64,000 bases of DNA. It comes from Acidobacteriota bacterium (GTDB taxonomy: Bacteria; Acidobacteriota; Aminicenantia; S016-38). Each line of letters opens with the position of its first letter. The first letter of the stretch is position 1. Location of the stretch: the NCBI GenBank assembly GCA_015486055.1, contig WFSJ01000013.1, positions 1 to 64,000 on the forward strand. The letters run 5' to 3'. The notes beneath the pieces were generated by a model, which did not search any database, was not told where the DNA came from, and worked only from the letters and a program-made list of their open reading frames with translations. The position numbers and the translations under genes were made by a program. Positions 22,938 through 32,635 of this stretch are shown here, piece after piece.

Positions 22938-24008
22938 ATGGCAAAAGTCGCTATTCTCAAAACTTCCCCTGAAACTGTGCTTGAAGATATAGATAAAGCC
23001 TTTGAGCTTGCGAAAATAGAAAAGGAATTTTCAAAGGAAGCTCCAACAATAATAAAGCCCAACATTTCCTGGCATTTCGTTTATCCCTCATCAAATACAA
23101 CTCCCTGGCAATTTGAGGGAACAGTTCTATCGCTTCAAAAGCGAGGATACAAAGACCTTCCCGTTGTTGAGAACAATACTGTAGTTACAAATCCTTACAA
23201 AGGGGAAAAATTGCTCAAGTTCAATAAAGTAATTGAGAAATACAATCTTCCAGTCTATTACAACTTCAAGGACCTTAAATGGGTGAAATACGAACCAAAA
23301 GGAAAAATGTTAATCCTACCGAAAATTTACAAGAAAGGGATTTACATCCCAGAATTCTTTTTCGGAAAGAATATAATCCATCTTCCAACCGCAAAAACTC
23401 ATATTTACTCCACAACTACTGGGTCCATGAAAAACGCCTTCGGCGGTCTTCTTAATACAAAAAGGCATTATACTCATACATGGATTCATGAGACCCTTGT
23501 GGACTTGCTAACAATCCAAAAGGAAATACACACGGGAATATTTACCCTGATGGATGCAACCCACATTGGCTGCGGTCCAGGACCAAGGACCCTTGAACCC
23601 CATGAAGCTGACCTCATTCTTGCATCCTCAGATTCTGTAGCAATTGATGCGGTATCTGCAAAAATCCTCGGCATTGACCCCATGACCATAAAATACATAA
23701 GGCTTGCACACGAAAGGGGCCTTGGAATTGGGGATATAAATGAAATAGAGACTGTCGGAGAAGATATCGGTGAGATAAACTTCCATTGCAAGATAGGGGA
23801 TAATTTCGCAAGCAAAGTTGGAGATCTCCTCTGGTTTGGTCCCCTGAAGGGGATACAATGGCTATTTTTTCATACTCCATTGGTCTATATTTTCGTATTT
23901 GGCTCCTATTTCTTTCATGATATCCTATGGTATCCCGTAAAAGGGAAAAAAGTTGTCAGAGAATATCTTCAAGAAAATAAATGGGGAAAACTTTTCAATA
24001 AATATTAA
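22938..24008 (+). CDS. DUF362 domain protein
   Basis: This 356-residue protein matches the DUF362 family. Features are KPNISWHFVYPSSNTTPWQFEG near residue 45, LPTAKTHIYSTTTGSMKN, DATHIGCGPGPRTL and ASSDSVAIDAVSAKILGIDP. Many relatives carry a ferredoxin domain; this one lacks it and instead ends in about 80 residues with hydrophobic stretches (WLFFHTPLVYIFVFGSYFFH), suggesting membrane contact. The function of the family is not established, though a redox or metal role has been suggested. The start is the first codon after TATAAT-6, so it is likely leaderless. The slipin gene follows 12 bases later. Confidence 0.82.
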   Translation: MAKVAILKTSPETVLEDIDKAFELAKIEKEFSKEAPTIIKPNISWHFVYPSSNTTPWQFEGTVLSLQKRGYKDLPVVENNTVVTNPYKGEKLLKFNKVIEKYNLPVYYNFKDLKWVKYEPKGKMLILPKIYKKGIYIPEFFFGKNIIHLPTAKTHIYSTTTGSMKNAFGGLLNTKRHYTHTWIHETLVDLLTIQKEIHTGIFTLMDATHIGCGPGPRTLEPHEADLILASSDSVAIDAVSAKILGIDPMTIKYIRLAHERGLGIGDINEIETVGEDIGEINFHCKIGDNFASKVGDLLWFGPLKGIQWLFFHTPLVYIFVFGSYFFHDILWYPVKGKKVVREYLQENKWGKLFNKY

Positions 24009-24020
24009 AGGAGGTTAAAA

Positions 24021-24776
24021 ATGGGAACAGGTATAACAATTGGGATAATTGTTTTACTCTATCTTCTAAGCTGTATTAAAATCCTTAAGGAATATGAAAG
24101 GGGAGTAATTTTTAGACTTGGAAGGGCTCTTCCTAAGCCAAAAGGACCCGGGATAATACTGGTATTTTATCCAATAGATAGGATAGTGAGGGTAAGCCTC
24201 AGGACCATTGTCCACGATATCCCTCCCCAAGATGTGATAACAAGGGACAATGTATCTGTTAAAGTAAATGCCGTTGTCTATTTCAGGGTTTTTGAACCTA
24301 TAAAGTCAGTTCTTCAAGTTGAAAATTTCTTCTTGGCGACTTCTCAGCTTGCCCAGACAACTTTAAGAAGTGTCTTAGGTGAGGTAGAACTTGATGACCT
24401 TTTAAGCTCAAGGGAAAAACTCAATGCAAGCCTTCAGGAAATCCTTGATAAACACACAGACCCCTGGGGAATAAAGGTTCAGATGGTGGAGATAAAGCAT
24501 GTTGATCTTCCCCAGGAAATGCAAAGGGCAATGGCAAGACAGGCAGAAGCAGAAAGAGAAAGAAGAGCAAAAGTAATTACAGCAGAAGGTGAATTTCAAG
24601 CTTCAAGGAAACTCTCGGATGCTTCAAAAGTGCTATCTGAAAATCCGATAGCTATCCAGCTTAGATTCCTCGGGACATTATCAGAGATAGCCTCTGAGCA
24701 GAGCTCTACTATAGTATTTCCGATTCCAATAGAGCTCCTGAGCTTCCTGAAGAAAAAAATAGATAAGAAGGATTGA
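24021..24776 (+). CDS. Slipin/stomatin (SPFH-band 7) membrane protein
   Basis: This 251-residue prokaryotic stomatin has one N-terminal membrane hairpin (residues 3-20), then [24 protein letters not shown], the SPFH domain with [20 protein letters not shown] and [12 protein letters not shown], and a coiled-coil region ([20 protein letters not shown]). Slipins form membrane microdomains and are substrates or partners of NfeD proteases. In many genomes slipin and nfeD are adjacent; here the long-form NfeD is at 12.3-13.5 kb. A strong AAAGGAGG precedes the ATG. The next gene begins within its stop codon. Confidence 0.92.
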   Translation: MGTGITIGIIVLLYLLSCIKILKEYERGVIFRLGRALPKPKGPGIILVFYPIDRIVRVSLRTIVHDIPPQDVITRDNVSVKVNAVVYFRVFEPIKSVLQVENFFLATSQLAQTTLRSVLGEVELDDLLSSREKLNASLQEILDKHTDPWGIKVQMVEIKHVDLPQEMQRAMARQAEAERERRAKVITAEGEFQASRKLSDASKVLSENPIAIQLRFLGTLSEIASEQSSTIVFPIPIELLSFLKKKIDKKD

Positions 24777-25366
24777 TGTCCAGACTTCCCCCATACAGAA
24801 TGAGGGTTTCTGTTTCCACGATGGGAGTCTTGATTCTCATATTTCTCTTCTTGCTAAGTTTATCCTTTATAGCAGGATTTTACCTCGGTGAAAAACAAAT
24901 CCTTCCTGAAAATCCAAAGCTCAGCGGGAAGAGAGAAGAAATAAGCCAAAAAACTATCTCTACTAAAGAAGAATTGCAAAAAAAACCGCTAAAAACAGAA
25001 TTAGCTGAGAAAAGCATGCAAGAAAAGAAACCACAAATAAAGCTCCAGAAGAAGGTCAAGCCTAATAAAGTGAACGTTTCCATGCAGACAAAGCCGAGAA
25101 AAAATTTTAATTTAAAAGGATATTTTTCCCTTCAAGTAGCAGCTCTTACAAAAAGGCAATCCGCTGAGAAACTCGCAATTTCTTTAAGGAGAAAAGGATA
25201 CAATGTAGTTATCAAATGGGAAAAAAACTTCTACAAGATAAGAGTGGGAAAATACCCCACTTATGAGAAAGCAAAGACCATGAGGAAGAAACTCTTTCCT
25301 GTGCTAAAAAGCCTGAGAGTTAAATTAAAAAGCGAGAAGGGCATAATAATCAAGAAAATAATCTGA
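24776..25366 (+). CDS. SPOR-domain membrane protein
   Basis: This 196-residue protein is anchored in the inner membrane. One helix (about residues 12-35) is followed by a lysine/glutamate-rich linker (about 45-115) and a C-terminal SPOR domain (about 118-190; YFSLQVAALTKRQSAEKLA, then YNVVIKWEKNFYKIRVGKYP). SPOR domains bind denuded septal peptidoglycan, so a role in division or envelope is likely. The ATG at 24776 shares its A with the slipin stop (TGATG); a TTG one codon earlier is less likely. It is coupled likewise to the downstream acylase gene. Confidence 0.85.
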   Translation: MSRLPPYRMRVSVSTMGVLILIFLFLLSLSFIAGFYLGEKQILPENPKLSGKREEISQKTISTKEELQKKPLKTELAEKSMQEKKPQIKLQKKVKPNKVNVSMQTKPRKNFNLKGYFSLQVAALTKRQSAEKLAISLRRKGYNVVIKWEKNFYKIRVGKYPTYEKAKTMRKKLFPVLKSLRVKLKSEKGIIIKKII

Positions 25367-27630
25367 TGAAATGGTTGCTTAATTCAATAATTGTGCTTCT
25401 GATAGGATACATTTTAATAATGCAAATAATGTTCCCCTCTTCTCCGATAAAAACAGAAGGAAAAATAAGAGTGGAAGGTTTGAAAACAGAGGTGAAAATC
25501 TCAAGGGATGAAAACGGGATCCCCACTATAGAGGCTTCGAATCCCCACGACCTTTTCTTTGCCCAAGGCTTCATTCACTGTCAGGAAAGGTTTTTCCAGA
25601 TGGACATTTACAGAAGAGCCGCACAGGGAAGGCTTTCTGAGCTTCTGGGAGAAAAAACAGAGGAGTCGGATAGGATAACAAGAGCCCTTGGAATCAACCT
25701 CATAAATCCGAAATTGAGCTCCGAGGAAAGGGTCGTTCTGCAGTCCTATACAGATGGAGTAAATGCTTGCCTTAAAACCACTGGAAGTAGCTTTGAGTAT
25801 AAACTTCTTATGGCAAAAAGGGAGCCATGGTCCATCAAGGATAGCCTATCTGTGGAGAGAATACTTCAATGGAGTCTTTCCTCCAACTTTTCAGAGGAAT
25901 TCGTAAGATACGAAATCCTATCTGAAAAAGCAGGACTCTCAAAATTCTGGAATATCCTTGATCCTGTCTCTGCATCCGAGACTCCCTTTATCATAGAGAA
26001 AGGAGAGAACTGGCTGAAACCGGGGGAAGGAATTGAGGACTTTCTCTCAACATTGCCTAAAGGAATGAGTAATAACTGGGTAATCTCGGGGAAAAGGACA
26101 AAAAGCGGAAAACCAATTCTTGCCAATGACCCCCACCTTGAACCATCTCTCCCGGGTATATGGTATTTAATGCATCTAAAGGGAGGAGGATATGATGTAA
26201 TGGGTGTGAGTCTTCCTGGCACGCCTGGAATAATTATAGGAAGAAATTCAAGGATAGCTTGGGGATTTACCAACTCCTATGCAGATGTTCAAGATCTCTA
26301 CATAATAAAAATCAAGGGTGACAAATACTGGTTGAATGGGGAGGAAAAAAGGTTCAAGAAGAGGAAAGAATTTATAAAGATAAGAGGAAATGGCGAAAAG
26401 AAGTTGATTTTTTTTCAAACAGATTATGGACCGGTTATTTACGCTGAGAATGGGAAAGGTCTTGTTCTGAGATGGGTTGGATATAAAGCCAGACACCTGA
26501 TTAAAGCCATGATAGCTCTCAACAGAGCAAAGGATTGGGAAGATTTCAGAAGGGCCATGAGCTTCTGGACTGTTCCATCCCAGAACACAGTTTATGCGGA
26601 TATTGATGGAAATATAGGTTACCAGCTCAACGGAAAAATTCCTAAAAGAAACTGGAGCGGACTTTTTCCTGTTAAAAAAGGCAATTGGGAAGGTTATTAT
26701 TCAATAGACGAACTCCCCCACAGTTTCAATCCTGGTAATGGCTACATTGTAACTGCAAATAACTATGTAGAGCCAGATTTCCCCGGAGTAAACGATGCTC
26801 TAATGGGATACAGAGCAGAAAGAATAAGGCAAATGATAGAGGACAAGAAAAAGATTTCCTTGGAAGATATAGAAAAGATACAAATGGATGTCAAATCCCT
26901 TTATGCCCAGAGGCTAATAAAGGCTGTCCTTCCCATACTTGAGGAAAGTTTTCCGGAAGATCCATGGGTTAAGGCATTTAAAAAATGGGATTATAGAATA
27001 AGCGCCAACTCAACGGAGGCTGCCCTCTTTGAAGTGTTCGTAATTGAGACTGAAAAGAAGATGTTTTTCCCATCCGATAGGAAACTTCAGGCACTTTATC
27101 TTGGAAAATTGCCAGGGAAAATGCAGGGATTTTCAATTTTTTCCAATAAGGCAAGAGAAGCTCTCTTAAGGATAATAGAAGGTAAAAGGGATGATGTGGT
27201 AAGAATGGTCTCGGATGGAAAATTTTCTTCTGTAAACGAAGTAGTAAAGGAAGGATTTAAAGAGGCAAAATCGATGGCAAAAGGAAAAACCTGGGGCAAA
27301 ATTCATTATCTTGAATTAATTCATCCTCTCGGAAGGTCCAAAATCCTGAAATTTCTCCTTGGAAAAAAGGTTTATCTCGGAAAATTTCCCATGGGTGGCG
27401 ATAGGGAAACTGTCCTTCAGGCAAGTTCTCCTCCTCTATCTACCTCGCCTGTTCTTGTTACTCCCTCTATGAGGGAGATAATTGATTTTTCAGATGACAG
27501 ATGGATAAGTTTCCCAGGCCAGACTGGAATACCTTCAAAACATTACAGTGATCTTCTTAAACTCTGGCTCAATGGGGAATATATAACTATTGGAATGGGA
27601 AGGAAAAAAGTTATTTTGTTTATTCCCTGA
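25366..27630 (+). CDS. Penicillin acylase-family Ntn hydrolase
   Basis: This 754-residue exported precursor has an N-terminal membrane/signal segment (residues 5-22). The alpha part contains DENGIPTIEASNPHDLFFAQGF and ERFFQMDIYRRAAQGRLSEL. The predicted self-cleavage site is before Ser235 in KGMSNNWVISG, whose serine becomes the N-terminal nucleophile of the beta chain. Supporting residues follow in ILANDPHLEPSLPGIWYLMH and GRNSRIAWGFTN. Family members hydrolyse amides such as beta-lactam side chains, acyl-homoserine lactones or N-acyl amino acids; the natural substrate here is unknown. It overlaps the SPOR gene stop by one base, so it belongs to the slipin operon. Confidence 0.92.
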   Translation: MKWLLNSIIVLLIGYILIMQIMFPSSPIKTEGKIRVEGLKTEVKISRDENGIPTIEASNPHDLFFAQGFIHCQERFFQMDIYRRAAQGRLSELLGEKTEESDRITRALGINLINPKLSSEERVVLQSYTDGVNACLKTTGSSFEYKLLMAKREPWSIKDSLSVERILQWSLSSNFSEEFVRYEILSEKAGLSKFWNILDPVSASETPFIIEKGENWLKPGEGIEDFLSTLPKGMSNNWVISGKRTKSGKPILANDPHLEPSLPGIWYLMHLKGGGYDVMGVSLPGTPGIIIGRNSRIAWGFTNSYADVQDLYIIKIKGDKYWLNGEEKRFKKRKEFIKIRGNGEKKLIFFQTDYGPVIYAENGKGLVLRWVGYKARHLIKAMIALNRAKDWEDFRRAMSFWTVPSQNTVYADIDGNIGYQLNGKIPKRNWSGLFPVKKGNWEGYYSIDELPHSFNPGNGYIVTANNYVEPDFPGVNDALMGYRAERIRQMIEDKKKISLEDIEKIQMDVKSLYAQRLIKAVLPILEESFPEDPWVKAFKKWDYRISANSTEAALFEVFVIETEKKMFFPSDRKLQALYLGKLPGKMQGFSIFSNKAREALLRIIEGKRDDVVRMVSDGKFSSVNEVVKEGFKEAKSMAKGKTWGKIHYLELIHPLGRSKILKFLLGKKVYLGKFPMGGDRETVLQASSPPLSTSPVLVTPSMREIIDFSDDRWISFPGQTGIPSKHYSDLLKLWLNGEYITIGMGRKKVILFIP

Positions 27631-27644
27631 CTTGACTCATAGTT

Positions 27645-27650
27645 TATAAT
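27645..27650 (+). promoter_or_regulatory. -10 element just upstream of dnaG
   Basis: TATAAT (27645-27650) lies ten bases before the dnaG ATG, leaving at most a very short leader and no Shine-Dalgarno. A TTGACT at 27632-27637 is too close to pair with it, so a -35 is not clear. Confidence 0.45.
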
Positions 27651-27660
27651 TACAATTCCT

Positions 27661-29337
27661 ATGGATTACGAAGAACTTAAGAGAAAGATAAAGGAAACTG
27701 TAGATATTGTTGAAATAGCATCAAAATATACCAACTTGAAAAGGGCAGGAAAGTATTATAGGGGACTTTGTCCATTTCACCATGAGAAAACCCCATCCTT
27801 TTATGTTGATCCTGAAAAGAAACTATACCACTGCTTTGGATGTGGCGCAGGCGGAGACGCCATAAAACTCGTAATGGAAATGGAAGGGGTAAGCTTTATG
27901 GAAGCTCTAAGCACCCTTGCAAGAAATTATGGAATTCCATTCAAAATCACCAGAAAAAGCTCTAAGGAGGAAGACATCCTCTATAAAATAATGGAGGAAA
28001 CAGCAAAAATATACAAGGAGGAACTCTGGAAAAAAGGAAGGGGATACAATTATATAAAAAAAAGGGGAATAAAGGAGGAAATTGCTAAGGAACTCTGTTT
28101 AGGATACGCCCCTAAAAGCTGGGATTTCATCTTAAAGAATCTTTCCACAAAATTCTCCAACCAACAATTAGAAAAAGGAGGGTTAATCATAAAAAAGGAA
28201 GGCGGAGGATACTACGATAGATTCAGAGATAGATTAATTTTCCCTATTTTTGCAGAGTTCGGAAGGATAACTGGATTTGGAGGAAGAGCAATTGAAAATG
28301 CCCAGGAGGCAAAATACATAAATTCACCTGAGACTCCTATTTATAAAAAGGGGAAGGCCCTTTATGGTCTCAACTGGAGTAAAAAGGAAATCAGAAAAAC
28401 GGGAAAAGCAATAATAGTGGAAGGTTATATGGATTTTCTTTCCCTCTATTCTTCAGGAGTGAAGAATGTCGTGGCGAGCCTTGGAACAAGCTTAACAGAA
28501 AATCAGGCCGCATTAATTTCAAGATTTGCCTCTGAGGTTTATCTCAGCTATGACAATGATGATGCAGGAAAAAGATCAACTGCAAGAGCTATCCCGATTT
28601 TACTCTCAAAGGGGCTTTCTACGAGAGTGGTTGAACTCGAAAATGCAAAAGACCCTGATGAATTTGTGGAAAAATTCGGTCAGATGTCCTATATATATAA
28701 AATGGAGGGAGCAGAAAAAGGGGTGATTTTTTTGTTCAATTATTTCGGAAGGGAAAACAAGGAGGCAGGAATTAAAAGGGCGATAGATGCAATATCTTAT
28801 ATTACCGATCCTATAAAAAAGAGATATGATGTGGCTGAGCTGAGTTATATATCAAGGATAGAGGAAAAAATTCTTATGTCAATGTCAGAAGAAGGGGAAA
28901 AGTCTTCCAGTTTTAAAAGAAGAGGTGCTCTTACTCCCTTAGAGGGAGGAGTTATAAGGATAATTTCGTGCTGTAGCTCCGATTTTCTAAATTCTCTTGA
29001 AGGGGAAATTTATAGGGAACTGAAGGATTCTAAGTTTTCCTATATAATATCCCTTGCAGAGGCTAAAGCTCGTGGGGAAGATATTCCTGAGAATGTCGTA
29101 GATGAGAGCATTAGGCCAGAAGTTTTAAGGATATTTTTCGAAGATAAACCGCCAAACTCGAGCGCTGAAGAAGTCGTCAAAGAACTCTTTAATACAATTA
29201 TAAAAGGAAAAATAGGAAAGATTCAGATGGAAATTAAGGCTGCTGAAAGGGAAGGAAATACAGAAAAAATCATTGAACTTATGAGAAAAAAACAAAATCT
29301 AATAAATAGAATAAGAGGAAAAAATGGTCAAGCATGA
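27661..29337 (+). CDS. dnaG: DNA primase
   Basis: This 558-residue bacterial primase synthesises RNA primers at replication forks. The N-terminal zinc-binding domain has [15 protein letters not shown] and the [11 protein letters not shown] cysteines. The RNA-polymerase core includes GFGGRAIEN and [19 protein letters not shown]. The TOPRIM motifs are [12 protein letters not shown] and [10 protein letters not shown]. The C-terminal helicase-interaction part (about residues 420-558) is short and divergent. It overlaps rpoD by 14 bases, giving the ancient dnaG-rpoD arrangement without rpsU. The message starts at or a few bases before the ATG. Confidence 0.96.
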   Translation: MDYEELKRKIKETVDIVEIASKYTNLKRAGKYYRGLCPFHHEKTPSFYVDPEKKLYHCFGCGAGGDAIKLVMEMEGVSFMEALSTLARNYGIPFKITRKSSKEEDILYKIMEETAKIYKEELWKKGRGYNYIKKRGIKEEIAKELCLGYAPKSWDFILKNLSTKFSNQQLEKGGLIIKKEGGGYYDRFRDRLIFPIFAEFGRITGFGGRAIENAQEAKYINSPETPIYKKGKALYGLNWSKKEIRKTGKAIIVEGYMDFLSLYSSGVKNVVASLGTSLTENQAALISRFASEVYLSYDNDDAGKRSTARAIPILLSKGLSTRVVELENAKDPDEFVEKFGQMSYIYKMEGAEKGVIFLFNYFGRENKEAGIKRAIDAISYITDPIKKRYDVAELSYISRIEEKILMSMSEEGEKSSSFKRRGALTPLEGGVIRIISCCSSDFLNSLEGEIYRELKDSKFSYIISLAEAKARGEDIPENVVDESIRPEVLRIFFEDKPPNSSAEEVVKELFNTIIKGKIGKIQMEIKAAEREGNTEKIIELMRKKQNLINRIRGKNGQA

Positions 29338-30850
29338 GCTAACTTATGAAGAAAGCATCGAAAGACTGCTTAAAATAGGGAAGGAAAGAGGTTCAATAAC
29401 TTATACGGAAATAAGCCAATACCTTCCCGAAGATATAGTGGAGCCAATTGACATTGAAGGTCTCTATACATTGTTCGATTCCTATGGAATAAAGGTGGTT
29501 GAAGATGGCGAGGAAGAGGAGGAAAAATACAACACAAAATTATTAGATGAAGGGGAAGTGATATCAGACCCAATAAAGCTTTACCTGAAAGATATGGGAC
29601 ATTTGCAACTTCTAACAAAGGAAGAGGAAGTTCTTTACGCCAGCCAAATGGAAAGGGGACGAGACATCATGATGAAAGCCCTCATAAGGATGCCCTATAT
29701 AGTAAACAAAATCGTAGACTTTGGAGAAGATTTCAAAACAGGGAGGAAAAGTTTAAGAGAACTTATTTCCTTACATGACGAGGATAAATCCATAAGAGAC
29801 AAGGTTTTTATAGAAAGGATAGAAACAATAAAAAGTATAAAGATAAAAGTGGAAGAAGCGGAAATCAAAGGAAAAAGTAAAGCACGGATAGCAAAGCTCC
29901 TTCTTGAATTACTCAAGGCTATCGGGGAAGTTGGCCTTCATAAAAGCATTACAAAAGATCTCAAAAGAGAAATGGAAGAAAAGGAAAATGAATGGGATAA
30001 GCACATAGAAGAAAGTGACACAAGGGAAATAAAGAGAATAGAAGAAGAGATTGGGATAGAGCATTCCGTTTTCAAAAAGCTCATGGAAAGATTGAGATAC
30101 GGAAGCAGAATATACGAAGCGGCAAGGAAGGTTCTTATAGAGTCAAACCTAAGGCTTGTTGTCTCCATTGCAAAAAGATATACAAACAGAGGACTTCCAT
30201 TTATGGATCTAATTCAGGAAGGAAATATAGGATTAATGAAAGCCGTTGAGAAGTTTGAATATAGAAAGGGTTACAAATTCTCTACTTATGCAACATGGTG
30301 GATAAGACAGGCAATAACAAGGGCTATCGCAGATCAGGCAAGAACAATAAGGATTCCGGTTCACATGGTCGAAACCATAAACAGACTTTCAAAGGTAACA
30401 AGGGAATTATTTCAGGAACTCGGGAGAGACCCAACATGTGAAGAAATAGGAGAAAGGATGGAGCTATCCGTTGAAAAGGTAAGAAAAATAATGAGGATAG
30501 CTCAGGAACCAGTTTCCTTAGAAACTCCAATTGGTGACGAAGAAGATACACAACTGAGGGATTTTATAATGGACAGAGAATCTCCATCTCCACCGGATAC
30601 GGTTATGTTCTCAACGCTCAAAGATCAGCTTAACAAAATACTTGATACCCTTACGCCCAGGGAATCAATAATTCTTAAGCTGAGATTTGGACTACAAGAT
30701 GGAAATGAACACACATTAGAAGAAGTAGGTCAGTTTTACAATGTAACCAGGGAAAGAATAAGACAGATCGAGGCAAAGGCTCTAAGGAAACTCCGCAGTC
30801 CTTCAAGGGCAAAAAAGCTCAAGGCGATTTTGAAAGGATACAAGATTTAG
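29324..30850 (+). CDS. rpoD: Primary sigma factor sigma-70
   Basis: This 508-residue principal sigma factor has a short region 1.1-like N-terminus, then region 1.2 ([21 protein letters not shown]), an acidic non-conserved insert (about residues 120-250), and region 2 with [20 protein letters not shown] and [18 protein letters not shown] for -10 melting. Region 3 and region 4 follow, ending in [19 protein letters not shown], the -35-reading helix. It directs RNA polymerase to promoters like the TTGACA/TATAAT pairs seen throughout this window. It overlaps dnaG by 14 bases and is presumably co-transcribed. Confidence 0.97.
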   Translation: MVKHELTYEESIERLLKIGKERGSITYTEISQYLPEDIVEPIDIEGLYTLFDSYGIKVVEDGEEEEEKYNTKLLDEGEVISDPIKLYLKDMGHLQLLTKEEEVLYASQMERGRDIMMKALIRMPYIVNKIVDFGEDFKTGRKSLRELISLHDEDKSIRDKVFIERIETIKSIKIKVEEAEIKGKSKARIAKLLLELLKAIGEVGLHKSITKDLKREMEEKENEWDKHIEESDTREIKRIEEEIGIEHSVFKKLMERLRYGSRIYEAARKVLIESNLRLVVSIAKRYTNRGLPFMDLIQEGNIGLMKAVEKFEYRKGYKFSTYATWWIRQAITRAIADQARTIRIPVHMVETINRLSKVTRELFQELGRDPTCEEIGERMELSVEKVRKIMRIAQEPVSLETPIGDEEDTQLRDFIMDRESPSPPDTVMFSTLKDQLNKILDTLTPRESIILKLRFGLQDGNEHTLEEVGQFYNVTRERIRQIEAKALRKLRSPSRAKKLKAILKGYKI

Positions 30851-30852
30851 TG

Positions 30853-30880
30853 TTGACAAAAGCAATTCTTTTTGTATAAT
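30853..30880 (+). promoter_or_regulatory. Consensus promoter of tRNA-Met and the zinc-ribbon gene
   Basis: A perfect TTGACA (30853-30858) and a perfect TATAAT (30875-30880) are 16 bp apart. The start site would fall at about 30887-30888, at the first base of the tRNA. Confidence 0.9.
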
Positions 30881-30887
30881 TCTAAGT

Positions 30888-30959
30888 GGGCCTATAGCTC
30901 AGCGGAAGAGCTGCCGGCTCATAACCGGTCGGTCCCGGGTTCGAATCCTGGTAGGCCCA
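30888..30959 (+). tRNA. tRNA-Met (anticodon CAT)
   Basis: A 72-base cloverleaf is seen. The acceptor GGGCCTA pairs with TAGGCCC, plus discriminator A. The D arm is GCTC/GAGC, the anticodon stem GCCGG/CCGGT encloses CTCATAA, and the T arm CCGGG/CCTGG carries TTCGAAT. G1:C72 and the anticodon stem exclude the initiator type, so this is elongator Met; a lysidine-modified Ile(CAT) tRNA cannot be ruled out by eye. No CCA is encoded. A protein gene begins only eight bases after its 3' end. Confidence 0.94.
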
Positions 30960-30967
30960 CTTTTGTA

Positions 30968-31684
30968 ATGGAGGATTTAAAACCACTAATAGAACTTCAA
31001 GACAACGACATTGAGATAAGAAAGATAGAAAAAAGGTTAAATGAAGAAATTCCCCTCCTTCTTAAAGAAATACAGGAAGGCGAAGAAAGGGCAGAATTAA
31101 TGGTTAAACAGGTAGAAGAAAAAATAGAGAAGAATCTTAAAGAAAGAAGAGACATAGACCTTGAGATAAAATCAATATTAGAAACTATGGGAAAACACAG
31201 AGCACAGTTAAACACTGTAAAAACTAACGAAGCATATAAAGCTCTTATAGAAGAAATAGAGGATGACGAAGAAAAAAAGTCCTCAATGGAAGACAGAATT
31301 ATTGAGTTAATGATAGAGGAAGAGGAGCTCCAGAAGGAAAAAAAGAGCAACAAGGAAGAATTCTCCAAAATTAGGGAGGAATTCTCCAAAAAGAAAAAAC
31401 TCGTTTTGAAAGAGCAAAAGGGATTAGAAACAAGAAAGAGAAAACTTTTAGAAGAGCGTGAGAAGCTAAAAGAAAAAATAAAGCCTGAGTTACTTAGGCT
31501 TTATGTCCAGATAGCAAACAAAAGAAACGGTATTGCTCTTTCCCCTGTTCACGATGGTTTTTGTTCAGTATGTCAGATAAGGATAAGGCCCCAGGTTCTT
31601 GAGGAATTAAAGAAGGGTGAAAAAATAATAAGGTGTGAGAACTGCTCAAGAATACTTTACATCAACGAAGAAAAGGAGACCTAA
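30968..31684 (+). CDS. Coiled-coil protein with C4 zinc ribbon
   Basis: This 238-residue protein has a long antiparallel coiled coil (about residues 1-190, KTNEAYKALIEEIEDDEEKK in the middle is a family landmark) and a C-terminal zinc ribbon (CSVCQIRIRPQV and CENCSRILY). It matches the CT398/DUF164-like family, in which some members bind sigma-54 or secretion components; the function is not settled. The reading frame extends upstream through the tRNA, but the ATG at 30968, eight bases after the tRNA, is the only sensible start. The mRNA is therefore made by 3' processing of the tRNA transcript and has almost no leader. Confidence 0.88.
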   Translation: MEDLKPLIELQDNDIEIRKIEKRLNEEIPLLLKEIQEGEERAELMVKQVEEKIEKNLKERRDIDLEIKSILETMGKHRAQLNTVKTNEAYKALIEEIEDDEEKKSSMEDRIIELMIEEEELQKEKKSNKEEFSKIREEFSKKKKLVLKEQKGLETRKRKLLEEREKLKEKIKPELLRLYVQIANKRNGIALSPVHDGFCSVCQIRIRPQVLEELKKGEKIIRCENCSRILYINEEKET

Positions 31685-31701
31685 AACGACCATTTTGACT
31701 C

Positions 31702-31730
31702 TTGACAAAAAAGGATTTATATAATATCAT
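31702..31730 (+). promoter_or_regulatory. Promoter giving a leaderless NlpC/P60-SufCB mRNA
   Basis: TTGACA (31702-31707), a 17-bp spacer and TATCAT (31725-31730) are followed by six bases and the ATG at 31737. A nearer TATAAT at 31720-31725 has too short a spacing from the -35. There is no Shine-Dalgarno. Confidence 0.7.
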
Positions 31731-31736
31731 TTTCCT

Positions 31737-32156
31737 ATGAAAAAGGTGGGAATTATTTCTCTTCTTCTCCTTTTCCTTTTGAGTTGTGCAGTCGAAACAG
31801 CTCCACAAAGAAATATTAAGGAAAAAGTTATTTCTCTGGTCGGAAGCAAATACCGATATGGAGGAGAGTCACCGAGGACCGGATTTGATTGCTCAGGGCT
31901 TGTTTATTATGTTTATAGAAGCTCAGGATATAAAATCCCAAGGAGTACTGAGAGACAATTGAAAGCTGGAAAGACAATAAAAAGAGGATTTGAAAAAGGA
32001 GATCTTCTTTTCTTTAAGTTTAATGGCAAACTTCATGTGGGAATTTTCATTGGAAAACACCATATGGTTCATGCTTCGCCAGAGAGGGGAGTTGTCGTGG
32101 AAAATTTGAATAGATATTGGAAAAAACATTTTTGTAAAGGAGTAAGGATCATATGA
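31737..32156 (+). CDS. NlpC/P60-family peptidoglycan endopeptidase lipoprotein
   Basis: This 139-residue exported protein has a lipobox at its N-terminus (LLFLLSCAVE, lipid-modified Cys at residue 17) followed directly by an NlpC/P60 domain. The catalytic cysteine is in RTGFDCSGLVYYVY, the histidine in KLHVGIFIG and the third polar residue in MVHAS. These papain-like enzymes cut D-gamma-Glu to meso-diaminopimelate or related bonds in stem peptides. It is unusually compact, with no targeting domain. Its stop overlaps the next ATG, linking it to the LOG-like and SufC/SufB genes. Confidence 0.9.
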   Translation: MKKVGIISLLLLFLLSCAVETAPQRNIKEKVISLVGSKYRYGGESPRTGFDCSGLVYYVYRSSGYKIPRSTERQLKAGKTIKRGFEKGDLLFFKFNGKLHVGIFIGKHHMVHASPERGVVVENLNRYWKKHFCKGVRII

Positions 32157-32635
32157 GAAAGAAACCGAGAATCGGGGTAATTGGGGGTTCAAAACCAAAC
32201 AAAAAAGCTTTGGAGCTTGCCTACAAAACAGGTAAATTAATCGCAGAGAAGGGAGCAATTCTCGTCTGTGGAGGGCTGGGAGGTGTAATGGAGGCTGTAT
32301 CCCGGGGAGTAAAGGATGCTGGGGGAATAAGCATCGGCATACTTCCATGGGATAAACTTGATGTCTGCAACCAATACATAGACATTCCTATTGTAACCAA
32401 TGTAGGATATATGAGGAATGCTCTCGTTGTTCTTAATTCTCATTCGGCAATAGCAATAGACGGTAGTTACGGAACCCTTTCAGAAATAGCATATGGTATG
32501 ATTTACGGAAAAAAAGTATTTGGGTTGGAGACTTGGGATGTTCCAGGTGTCAACCATATGCAAAATCCCGAAGAAGCAGTAGATCTTGCATATAAAGAGG
32601 CTTTGAATGTTGTTGGTGGAAAACCTCAAGGTTGA
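32153..32635 (+). CDS. TIGR00725-type LOG/DprA-like Rossmann protein
   Basis: This 160-residue Rossmann-fold protein of the TIGR00725 group is related to cytokinin riboside phosphohydrolases (LOG) and to molybdenum-cofactor carrier proteins. Motifs are RIGVIGGSKPNKKALELAY, GAILVCGGLGGVMEAVSRG and the late DGSYGTLSEIAYG, corresponding to the PGGxGT region of LOG proteins but with GSYGTLSE here. The substrate is unknown. It is coupled by ATGA to the NlpC/P60 gene. The SufC gene starts 29 bases before its stop in another frame. Confidence 0.82.
   Translation: MRKKPRIGVIGGSKPNKKALELAYKTGKLIAEKGAILVCGGLGGVMEAVSRGVKDAGGISIGILPWDKLDVCNQYIDIPIVTNVGYMRNALVVLNSHSAIAIDGSYGTLSEIAYGMIYGKKVFGLETWDVPGVNHMQNPEEAVDLAYKEALNVVGGKPQG

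Noticed and set aside
27632-27650. TTGACT/TATAAT pair upstream of dnaG as a normal promoter
   Set aside because: The spacing is only 7 bp, so the two boxes cannot work together; only the TATAAT is kept.
30872-30967. 32 extra residues before the zinc-ribbon protein
   Set aside because: They are a translation of the tRNA-Met gene and its promoter.
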